A DNA stretch of 64,000 bases from Solibacteraceae bacterium (GTDB taxonomy: Bacteria > Acidobacteriota > Terriglobia > Bryobacterales > Bryobacteraceae), in assembly GCA_026984795.1 (NCBI GenBank), contig JALSRK010000024.1, positions 372,001 through 436,000 on the forward strand. The letters are read 5' to 3'. Both the position numbers and the translations under genes were made by a program. The notes beneath the pieces are model-generated. The model did not search any database and was not told the DNA's origin. It saw nothing but the letters and a program-made list of their open reading frames with translations. This document shows positions 49,514 to 56,733 of this stretch, one piece after another (the stretch's first letter is position 1; every line of letters begins with the position of its first letter).

Positions 49514-50845
49514 TCAAGAGACGATCTCTTCTTTCTCCGGATCCCAGCAGACCTTCGTCTCGCGCTTGTAGGCCTCGACACTCATGAGGACCGTCGCCGC
49601 CTCCTCGAAGGCCCGGTGGACTCCGCAGCGCGGCATGGCGCGGCTGCGCACGCAGTCGATGAAGTTCTGCTGGTGGGACGAAACCTGAACTTCGTCCTCC
49701 TTCATCGAATAGACCGGCGGCACGGGGAAGTCACCCGGGGCGATGCCCACCTGGCGCGCCATAGCGTCGGCCTTCTTGCGCCGCTCCTTGAACTCGGGCT
49801 TCCATTCCGGCGCGTAGGTGCGGCAGAAGTCCGGCGAGACCTCCATCGTCATTTCCCGGCCCAAGTACTGCTCGACCTCGCCGTAGTGCGTGTTGTTGAA
49901 GGTGCTGGCGAAGGTGACGATCAAGTCCTGCTTCGGGTAGTCGAAGAGCACGTGCCAGGTGTCCGGGGCGTCGCGGCCGTCCTTCCAGAAGTAGACCCCG
50001 CCCTGGGTGACCGCGGTCTCGGGAATGCCCATCCCGGCGACCATGTTGGCCGAGTCCCACAGGTGGCTCATGAGGTCGCCGGCAATGCCGGTCCCGTATT
50101 CGAACCACTTCCTCCAGAGGAAGAAGCGCTCGGCGTCGAACGGGCGCTTGACGGGTGCGGCCTTGATGAAGCGCTCCCAGTCGATCGTGTCCGGGCCGGC
50201 GTCTTTCGGCATCTCGATGACGTTGTAGTACTGGAAGAATTGCCATTCCGGCCAGGCCCGGGTACGGTCGATGATCAGCCGGATGTTGGTGACTTTGCCA
50301 AGCTTGCCGCTGCGGTAGATCTCGCGCGCCTTGTGGAAGTAGCCGATGCTGTTGTACTGGTGGCCGAGCTGCATCACGATGCGGTTCTCGAGCACCGCCT
50401 TGCGCATCGCTTTGGCCTGGTCCAGACTCACGCACCAGCCTTTCTCGACGTAAACGTCCTTCTTGTTCTCGGCTGCCCCAATCGTCATCGGCGCGTGCCA
50501 GAAGTCGGGCGTGGCGATGACGACGGCGTCGATATCGGGATCCGCGACGACGTCCTCCCAAACCTTGGTCGTCTTCAGTTTGTCGTTCTTCGAATGTTCG
50601 CGGGCCCGCTTGAGGTTGCCGTCGTAGAGGTCACAAACCGTGTCTACGATGACGCCCTCGATCTCCTGGAACTTCTGCATCAGGTAGAAGCCCCGGGTCC
50701 CGACGCCGATCATGGCGACGTGTATCGTGTCATTCGGACTGCTTTGGGCCATCAGCGCCGGGGCGCCGGCGGCCATCCCCGCCGCTCCTGCCGCAGCCAC
50801 CTGCTTGACAAAAGTCCGGCGGTCTATCTTCGCTTTTTTGTGCAT
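49514..50845 (-). CDS. Tat-exported Gfo/Idh/MocA-family oxidoreductase
   Basis: A 443-residue protein. ATG 50845 follows GAGGAG at 9-nt spacing. The Tat signal KIDRRTFVKQVAAAGAAG lies at residues 6-23. The Rossmann part has MIGVGTRGFYLMQKF, DIDAVVIATPDFWHAPMTI and VYVEKGWCVSLDQAKAM, where the usual EKP is EKG. The C-terminal domain contains GIAGDLMSHLWDSANMVAGM, equivalent to the family's 'GGGxlxDhgxH' site. Exported relatives carry tightly bound NAD(P) and act in glycoside or inositol-type oxidation. Location ahead of two sulfatases suggests a role in sulfated glycan breakdown. Confidence 0.87.
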   Translation of the reverse strand: MHKKAKIDRRTFVKQVAAAGAAGMAAGAPALMAQSSPNDTIHVAMIGVGTRGFYLMQKFQEIEGVIVDTVCDLYDGNLKRAREHSKNDKLKTTKVWEDVVADPDIDAVVIATPDFWHAPMTIGAAENKKDVYVEKGWCVSLDQAKAMRKAVLENRIVMQLGHQYNSIGYFHKAREIYRSGKLGKVTNIRLIIDRTRAWPEWQFFQYYNVIEMPKDAGPDTIDWERFIKAAPVKRPFDAERFFLWRKWFEYGTGIAGDLMSHLWDSANMVAGMGIPETAVTQGGVYFWKDGRDAPDTWHVLFDYPKQDLIVTFASTFNNTHYGEVEQYLGREMTMEVSPDFCRTYAPEWKPEFKERRKKADAMARQVGIAPGDFPVPPVYSMKEDEVQVSSHQQNFIDCVRSRAMPRCGVHRAFEEAATVLMSVEAYKRETKVCWDPEKEEIVS

Positions 50846-50945
50846 GAGCAAGAGCTCCTCTCGATGGTGTGTTGTCCTAAGTAACTTTACCAAGAAGCTA
50901 CCCGGGTCTGGCTGCCGCGGGAGCGGCTGGATTGACATCCTCGGT

Positions 50946-51181
50946 ATGAGACGCGCAGTCCTGGTTCTCGTTGCCGCCTCCACCGCCGGCCTGGGCCGTC
51001 CCGCCGCCCCGGGTGAAGCTGATGACCGGCCGGTCCCACTGGCGCAGCCACAAACTTTCGGCGTCTGGATTCTCTGAGAAATCACCTTCTCCGCTCGCTC
51101 GGCCAGGCCCTGGACTCGATCCCGCCCGCGCGCTACAGGTGTGGGAAGGCAAGTGAGCCGGCCATGGCGCTACCGTGGTAG
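50946..51181 (+). pseudogene. Possible frameshifted DinB-family remnant
   Basis: In the 344-nt gap 50846-51189 an ATG at 50946 starts a signal-peptide-like run (MRRAVLVLVAASTAGLG) and reads to a TGA at 51077. In another frame the next segment encodes LRNHLLRSLGQALDSIPPAR, which resembles the first helix of DinB proteins (compare LEKKVVSLAEAVPAEKY in the gene at 14435), and stops at 51181. Together they could be the start of an exported DinB gene broken by a frameshift and truncated. The match is short, so confidence is low. Nothing else is seen in the gap. Confidence 0.25.
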
Positions 51182-51189
51182 GTAGCGGC

Positions 51190-52677
51190 ATGCATCGTTG
51201 GTCTGTTCTCTTCCTGACGGCGGCCCTCTCGGTAGCGGCGGAGATCCCCCAGCAGTGGCAGGCGGCGCTCGAGCGGATTTCGGCCCGTTCCCTGGCCGGC
51301 CACGTTTCGTTTCTCGCCTCCGACGCCCTGGAGGGCCGCGATACGCCGTCGAAGGGCCTCGAAGTGGCAGCCGAATACATCGCCTCGCGGTTCCGGGCCG
51401 CCGGCCTCGAGCCGGCGGGCGACGACGGCTATTTCCAGACGGCGCCTTGGATCGTGCGCGAGCAGCCGCGACGCACGGTGATCTCCCTGCGTGGGGTGGG
51501 GAAAGTGATCCGCCCCGCCGCGGCGCAGACTGCAGTAGCGGCGGACGAGGCCGGACGGTTCGATCAGAGCAGGTGCAAGGTCGTCGAACTCGGCCCGCGG
51601 CCGGTGACGCCGGGATTGGCAGGAGCCGTCATCGCCGCCATCGTACCCGCCAACGAATCCCGCCGCGAGCTGTTCCGCCGGTACGCGCGCCTGCGCCGGG
51701 CCCTGGCGAAGAACCCGCCGGCGCTGCTGCTTCTCGCCGAACAGAAAGGGGTCTTCTCCAACCGCTTGCGCCGGCCGAGGCTCATCGACCCGGCGGAGCC
51801 TCCGAGAGAAGAGTTCCCCGCCGTCGCCGTGAACGACGCCTCCTTCGCCGCCGAACTCGACGCAGCCCGGCGCGCCGGCCGCCGGGTGGAGCTGAGCATC
51901 CAATGGAGCGAACCCCACCGCCGGCAGGTCACCTTGCAGAACGTCGCCGCCGTCATCCGCGGGCGCGACCCCGAACTGCGGGACACCGCCGTCATGCTAA
52001 CCGCCCATTACGACCACATCGGCATGAAGGCCCAGGGCGAGGGCGACCGCATCTTCAACGGGGCCAACGACGACGCCAGCGGCGTGGCGGCGATGATCGA
52101 GATCGCCGAGACCCTGGCGCGCTTGCCACAGAAGCCCCGCCGCAGCATCCTGTTCGTCGCCTTCTTCGGCGAGGAGCGTGGCAGCCTGGGTGCGAAGCAC
52201 TACGTCCGCCATCCCGTCTTCCCGCTGGTGGCCACCGTGGCTGACATCAACCTGGAACACCTGGGACGGACCGACTCCAACGAGGGCCCGCAACTCCGCC
52301 GCCTGGCGGTGACCGGTTTTGAGCTCTCCAACGTGGCCGAGACCCTGCAGCGCGCCGGCCGGGCGACGGGGGTCACCGTCTACCGCCACGAGAAATACAG
52401 CGAACCTTTCTTCAGCCGCAGCGACAATATGGCCCTGGCGAAGAAAGGCGTCCCGGCCCACTCCGTGAGCGTGACCTTCTTCTTCCCTGACTATCACGGC
52501 GTGGGGGACCACTGGGACAAGATCGACTACGAGAACATGGCCGCGGTGACCCGCACCATCGCCCTCGGCGTGCTCGAGCTGGCCGAGAGCCGTGAGGCCC
52601 CCCGATGGAACCCGGAAAACACCAAGGCCGAACCCTACCGCGAGGCGCGGGAAGAGGCGGCGGCTTCAGAGAGGTAG
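51190..52677 (+). CDS. Exported M28-family metallopeptidase
   Basis: A 495-residue protein with signal peptide (residues 1-17, ending SVAA). The dizinc aminopeptidase motifs are complete: TAHYDHIGM (His, Asp region), FNGANDDASGVAAMIEIA (bridging Asp), FFGEERGSLGAKHY (Glu-Glu), DINLEHLGR (Asp) and YHGVGDHWDKIDYENM (final His). An inserted PA-like domain lies between about residues 110 and 260. M28 enzymes remove N-terminal residues from peptides outside the cytoplasm. ATG 51190 is used; GTG 51175 is possible. It is followed at once by an ICMT-like gene. Confidence 0.9.
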   Translation: MHRWSVLFLTAALSVAAEIPQQWQAALERISARSLAGHVSFLASDALEGRDTPSKGLEVAAEYIASRFRAAGLEPAGDDGYFQTAPWIVREQPRRTVISLRGVGKVIRPAAAQTAVAADEAGRFDQSRCKVVELGPRPVTPGLAGAVIAAIVPANESRRELFRRYARLRRALAKNPPALLLLAEQKGVFSNRLRRPRLIDPAEPPREEFPAVAVNDASFAAELDAARRAGRRVELSIQWSEPHRRQVTLQNVAAVIRGRDPELRDTAVMLTAHYDHIGMKAQGEGDRIFNGANDDASGVAAMIEIAETLARLPQKPRRSILFVAFFGEERGSLGAKHYVRHPVFPLVATVADINLEHLGRTDSNEGPQLRRLAVTGFELSNVAETLQRAGRATGVTVYRHEKYSEPFFSRSDNMALAKKGVPAHSVSVTFFFPDYHGVGDHWDKIDYENMAAVTRTIALGVLELAESREAPRWNPENTKAEPYREAREEAAASER

Positions 52678-53232
52678 ATGCTGAGACTTTTCGGCCTTCT
52701 TTGGGGCCTTTATCTGGCCGGGTTCATGGTGAACCATCTGCGGGTGCGGCGCCTGGGGAGGCACCGGGAACGCCGGGTGCGCACCGCCCGGTTCTCGGAG
52801 ATCGGCATGGCGCTGCAGTTCGGCGCCGTTGGGCTGAGCTTCGTCTGGCGGCGTTCCGAGGCGGCGGGCGGATGGCTGGCCGCTGCCGGCATCGCGCTGG
52901 CCCTGGCTTCCATCGCTCTCAACCACTACGCCCTGGCGCATCTGGGGCGCCAGTGGCGGCTGCGGGCGGTGATCGCCGAGGACCACGAGCTCGTCGAAAC
53001 GGGGCCCTACGGGTGGGTCCGGCACCCGGTCTACACGGCCTTCTTCGGTATGCTGGTGGCGACAGTTCTGGCGGTGGCCTCCCCGAGCACCGGCGCCTTG
53101 GCGGCGGCGCTCTTCGTCGCCGGCACGGAGATTCGGATCCGGGCCGAGGAGAAGCTGCTGGCGGAACGCTTCGGGCGGCGGTACCTCGACTACCGCTCCC
53201 GCACGCACGCCTGGCTGCCGCCGCTGCGCTAG
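52678..53232 (+). CDS. Isoprenylcysteine-methyltransferase-like membrane protein
   Basis: A 184-residue membrane protein whose ATG directly abuts the TAG of the peptidase gene. It has about four to five helices. The C-terminal part carries the ICMT/phospholipid methyltransferase signature VETGPYGWVRHPVYTAFFGM and EEKLLAERFGRRYLDYRSRT. These enzymes methylate carboxyl, lipid or small-molecule groups with SAM at the membrane. Bacteria rarely have prenylated proteins, so the substrate is unknown. The zero-gap junction indicates coupling to the peptidase. Confidence 0.85.
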   Translation: MLRLFGLLWGLYLAGFMVNHLRVRRLGRHRERRVRTARFSEIGMALQFGAVGLSFVWRRSEAAGGWLAAAGIALALASIALNHYALAHLGRQWRLRAVIAEDHELVETGPYGWVRHPVYTAFFGMLVATVLAVASPSTGALAAALFVAGTEIRIRAEEKLLAERFGRRYLDYRSRTHAWLPPLR

Positions 53233-53281
53233 CCGGAAGCGGCTCCGCGGGAGAAAAGAAGTGGGAGGATGGTGTTCGGCG

Positions 53282-54169
53282 ATGTGGGAAGCGCAACGCA
53301 AGTCAGGGTTTGAGGTTCGCGGCTGGCGCGGGCGGCTCCGGCGGCTGCTGGCTTGCGGGATGCTCGTAGCGATGCCGGCGGCGGCGCGAATCGAGGTCCA
53401 CGGCCACCGGGGCGCCCGGGCCGTCTTTCCGGAGAACACCCTACCGGCCTTCGAATACGCGATCGAGGCCGGGGCCGACTATCTCGAGCTCGACTTGCAG
53501 GTAACCAAGGACGGCGTGCTGGTGGTCTCGCACGACCCGGTGCTCCGGGAAGACCTCTGCCGCGGACCGGAGGGAGCCACGCGGGTGATCCACCACATGA
53601 CGCTCGCCGAGCTGAGTCGCTGGGACTGCGGGTCGCTCCAGGCGCCCGGCTTCCCGCGCCAGAAGCGCGTGCCCGGGGCGCGGGTTCCCACGCTCGACGA
53701 GGTGCTCGATCTGGCCGGGCGCGGCAGGTTCGGCTTCAACATCGAAATCAAGGTTCCGCGCCGGCCCGGCTACGCGCCGCCGGTCGGGGAGTTCGCCCGG
53801 CTGGTAGTCGAGGCGGTGCGGCGGCACGGGCTCGAGAAGCGGGTGATCGTCCAGAGCTTCCACTTCCCGGCGATTCGGGAAGTGAAGCGCCTGGCCCCGG
53901 AGTTGCGCACCGCCGCCCTGTGGAGCGGCCAAGAGAGGGACTTCGCGGAAATCGCCCGCGAGGCAGGCGCGGGAATCGTCTCGCCCCACTACCGCCTGGT
54001 AACCAAAGAGCAGGTGGACCGCGCCCACGCGGCGGGCATCGAGGTCGTCCCCTGGACGGCGGACGAACCACAGATCTGGGAGCGCCTGGCCGCCGCCGGC
54101 GTGGACGCCATCATCACCGACGACCCGGCGGCCCTGATCGCCTGGCTGAAGAAGCGCGGGCTGCGGTAG
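53282..54169 (+). CDS. Glycerophosphodiester phosphodiesterase
   Basis: A 295-residue protein with a hydrophobic export segment (residues about 22-38, ending PAAARIE). GDPD motifs: HGHRGARAVFPENTLPAFEY (general acid/base His), YLELDLQVTKDGVLVVSHDP (metal Glu/Asp and His), FNIEIK and VIVQSFHFPAIREVK. It ends with GIEVVPWTADEPQIWERLAA and GVDAIITDDPAALIAWL, also family-typical. It releases glycerol 3-phosphate from deacylated phospholipids. ATG 53282 is chosen; GTG 53261 would add seven residues and place GGGAGG inside the gene. It is third in the cluster with the peptidase and ICMT genes. Confidence 0.92.
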   Translation: MWEAQRKSGFEVRGWRGRLRRLLACGMLVAMPAAARIEVHGHRGARAVFPENTLPAFEYAIEAGADYLELDLQVTKDGVLVVSHDPVLREDLCRGPEGATRVIHHMTLAELSRWDCGSLQAPGFPRQKRVPGARVPTLDEVLDLAGRGRFGFNIEIKVPRRPGYAPPVGEFARLVVEAVRRHGLEKRVIVQSFHFPAIREVKRLAPELRTAALWSGQERDFAEIAREAGAGIVSPHYRLVTKEQVDRAHAAGIEVVPWTADEPQIWERLAAAGVDAIITDDPAALIAWLKKRGLR

Positions 54170-54181
54170 AGCGGAGGGGGC

Positions 54182-54778
54182 TTACTCGGAAAACAAGCCC
54201 AGCACGTGGGTGAAAAACCGTTCGCAATTGGGGGCCCCGGCGCGGACACGGCCGGCACGGATGCGCGCCAGCAGTTCCGGCGCGTGCGCCGTCTTGTGAT
54301 ACGGCCCCTTCCGTGTTTCGCGGCTCGCTCTCCGGAGCGATTCCAGCACGTCGGCCTTCAGGATCTGCTCGACGCACGGATTCCGCTTCAGTGCGGCGGG
54401 GCGAAAACCTTGCCCGTAGAATTCCGCCAGCGCTTCCGGATCGGCCAGGAACCATGCCTCCATCACCTGGACCATCCGGAAGACCCGCTCGGCGGCATGG
54501 GCCGCTCCGGCAGGCGGGCTCCAGTCCCGCCGATGGAAGAACGCTTGCCGCTTTTCTTCGCTCAGGGGGCCGTCGCTATCGAGCAGCGCCACCACATAGG
54601 CATCGGGGTGGCTCCGAAGGGCGTCGCAGAAGTCCTCCAGGGTCCGGTTTCCGCAGGCGATCAGACGAAACCCGCACCCCACGCGGCGCGCCCGCTCTCG
54701 CAGCTCGGCGAGGAACTCGCCCATTCCGCGGCGCAACCGTGGATCCCCTTCGAAGTACAGCCGGACTTCCTTCACCAT
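54182..54778 (-). CDS. DUF4276-like protein, possible Toprim-type nuclease partner
   Basis: A 198-residue soluble protein. It begins VKEVRLYFEGDPRLRRGMGE, with Glu10 where Toprim proteins have the first acidic residue, and has VALLDSDGP with Asp67/Asp69 in the position of the Toprim DxD. VQVMEAWFLADPEALAEFYG and the preceding region match the DUF4276 pattern 'mxqmmEaWfladpeal'. These proteins are usually encoded next to an AAA ATPase, as here: its ATG lies inside the last codons of the ATPase gene (7-nt overlap). The fold and metal-dependent cleavage are inferred from sequence only. Confidence 0.75.
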   Translation of the reverse strand: MVKEVRLYFEGDPRLRRGMGEFLAELRERARRVGCGFRLIACGNRTLEDFCDALRSHPDAYVVALLDSDGPLSEEKRQAFFHRRDWSPPAGAAHAAERVFRMVQVMEAWFLADPEALAEFYGQGFRPAALKRNPCVEQILKADVLESLRRASRETRKGPYHKTAHAPELLARIRAGRVRAGAPNCERFFTHVLGLFSE

Positions 54779-55920
54779 CGGTTGCCGCCGATTTCGCCTT
54801 TCCGCCAGAGTTCCCCGAGCCGGTAGCGCTCGAGCCACCGGGCGAGCCGGTCCGCTTCCAGACGCTGGATGCGGGTGCTGTTGTCGAGGTCCTTCTCGCA
54901 CACTAGAACCGACTCGGGATCGGCGCTCAGGGCGTCCACGAGCGCCTCGGAATGCGTGGTGACGATGATCTGCGTCCGCTCGGAGGCTTCCCGGAGCGCC
55001 TCGGCCACCAGTTGCAGAGCGTCGGGATGGAGGCCGATCTCGGGCTCCTCGATACAGATCAAGGGCGGCGGATCCGGGTCGAACAGCGCAGCCATCAAAC
55101 AGAGGAACCGCAAGGTGCCGTCGGAGAGGCGGGTGGCCGGAATCAGGCCGAGGTTCCGCTCGCGGATGCGAAGGAACATCGCTCCGCGCTCGGCGATGGT
55201 GAAGAGCTTTTCGAAACCGTCGACGAGGTCGCCGAGGCGCTCGGCGATACGGTCCCGGACCCCAGTCGGTTCCAAGCGGTTCAGTACCAAGGCCAGGTTC
55301 GAGCCGTCTTCTTCCAAGTGCTCCCCCGGCTCGGCCGCCGACACGCCTTGGCGGATCCTGGATGTCCGACCGGTGTCCCAGTTCCGGTAAATCCGAATCG
55401 CGCGCAGCCGCTCGCCTACAGCCGCTGGCTCCTTGGCAGCCAGCGGCGAGGCCAGCAGTTGGAGCGCAGCCTGTTGTGAAGGGATTCCCTGCTTCCACGT
55501 CTCGGTTCTGCCCACCGCACTCGTCCCGCGCACCGTCAGCTCCGTCGAGGTGCGAGTGAAGATCTCCTGAGAGGCGGCCTCCTCCACGGCAAGCAAACTC
55601 TCGCTGAGGATCGCGAAACTGCTATCGCCTAGTGCCTGGAAGACGAGACGGTACGCCATGGGCCGGGGCGCGTCCAAGGTGGCCTCCAGTTCGGCTGCAT
55701 CGCCTTCCGCCCCGGCGCGCCATACCCATTCGCGGGGCAAACCGCTTCGGGTCAGGGTCCGGTGGAAATCCACCGGCGCGCCGCGCAACAGCTCGATCGC
55801 GTCGATCAGATTGCTCTTGCCGGAAGCGTTCGGGCCGATCAGGACATTGAGCGGCCGGAGCTCCAGCTCCAACTCCCGGAACGAGAGGAGATTGCGCAGG
55901 CGGATCGAAGTGAAGGCCAT
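54772..55920 (-). CDS. AAA-family ATPase (AAA_21/OLD-like)
   Basis: A 382-residue ABC/SMC-type ATPase. It starts FTSIRLRNLLSFRELELEL, then Walker A GPNASGKSN (29-37), an ABC-like signature RLSDGTLRF (264-272), Walker B LICIEEPEIGLHP (287-299) and the switch His in VTTHSEALVDAL (His323). There is no coiled-coil arm of SMC size; the insert of about 200 residues corresponds to the OLD/PARIS-type ATPase layout. With the DUF4276-like Toprim protein it forms a two-gene unit of the kind found in anti-phage systems such as PARIS or AbiL. Whether it acts in defence is inference; no prophage or other defence gene is seen nearby. Confidence 0.88.
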   Translation of the reverse strand: MAFTSIRLRNLLSFRELELELRPLNVLIGPNASGKSNLIDAIELLRGAPVDFHRTLTRSGLPREWVWRAGAEGDAAELEATLDAPRPMAYRLVFQALGDSSFAILSESLLAVEEAASQEIFTRTSTELTVRGTSAVGRTETWKQGIPSQQAALQLLASPLAAKEPAAVGERLRAIRIYRNWDTGRTSRIRQGVSAAEPGEHLEEDGSNLALVLNRLEPTGVRDRIAERLGDLVDGFEKLFTIAERGAMFLRIRERNLGLIPATRLSDGTLRFLCLMAALFDPDPPPLICIEEPEIGLHPDALQLVAEALREASERTQIIVTTHSEALVDALSADPESVLVCEKDLDNSTRIQRLEADRLARWLERYRLGELWRKGEIGGNRW

Positions 55921-56130
55921 CCTGTTCCTCCTATTCTATGCCCGGCCTGCCGCCGGCCGGCTCCGACTCGCCGCGCCCTGGTTGCTAGAATAGATTCCAG
56001 TCGGCCGCTTCTTCCGGGCGTGGGGCGGCCTGGCTGACGCCACGGCGGGGCGCAAGGCTCCGCCGATGACCCGCCGCTACGGCGGGCTGGGAAACACGCC
56101 ACTCACACGACAAACACCGGAGGTTCGTGC

Positions 56131-56709
56131 GTGCGCTCGTTGTTCGTCTACGACGGCCATCTGTGCGGCGCCTGTTCCTATTGCTGCTGGGCGCTGAAGA
56201 CGCCAGTGCCCCGGTTCGTTCCTTCAGGTGAAGTGATCGAGGAGGAGGTGCAACCCGCCAACACCGCCTGCCGTTGGCTGCGGGACGAAGGCGGGTGCGC
56301 GAAGCATGACCGGCTTCCCGAAGGCTCGGCCTGCCGCGGCTACGCCTGCCCGTGGGTGCTCACCAGGATCCCGGAGACGCGGCGTCTGGTGCGGTTGGCC
56401 GGCGGCATCACCTATCCGTGGTCGGCGCACCGCCCCGACGTCTTTCAGAGTGTTCTGGCCGAGCCCTGGGTGGAGGCCAGGGGCGTGATGCCGCTGGTGC
56501 CCGACTGCATCCCCGCCGAGAAAGCCATCGAGCTGGTGCGGCGCACGGCTACGATTCCCGCCGCCCGCAGCCGCCGCGACATCCACGGCCACGTGGTGGA
56601 CGGCTTCGACGTGGCGCTCGAGCGCCTCACCGCCTCGGCGGATCTGGAGGCCGGCGAGGAGATCTGGGAGAAGGCTTTGCGTGAGGCGGGCCTGCCCCAG
56701 GCCGCCTGA
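56131..56709 (+). CDS. Cys-cluster (YkgJ-like) protein
   Basis: A 192-residue protein with GTG start at 56131 after GGAGG at 7-nt spacing. The N-terminal third holds seven to eight Cys in the YkgJ-type order: CGACSYCC, CRWLRDEGGCAKHDRLPEGS and CRGYACPW. The family binds zinc or an Fe-S cluster and is of unknown function. The C-terminal half is helical with RRDIHGHVVDGFDV. It is soluble and cytosolic. It stands alone between the ATPase pair and the second Oar receptor; the 210-nt gap upstream shows only a TAGAAT element about 140 nt before the start. Confidence 0.8.
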   Translation: MRSLFVYDGHLCGACSYCCWALKTPVPRFVPSGEVIEEEVQPANTACRWLRDEGGCAKHDRLPEGSACRGYACPWVLTRIPETRRLVRLAGGITYPWSAHRPDVFQSVLAEPWVEARGVMPLVPDCIPAEKAIELVRRTATIPAARSRRDIHGHVVDGFDVALERLTASADLEAGEEIWEKALREAGLPQAA

Positions 56710-56733
56710 AGAGCCGCGCGAGCCGCCGGTGGC

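Noticed and set aside
48110-50884. 924-codon plus-strand open frame
   Set aside because: Antisense to the sulfatase and oxidoreductase genes, which have clear active-site motifs; the shadow crosses gene boundaries.
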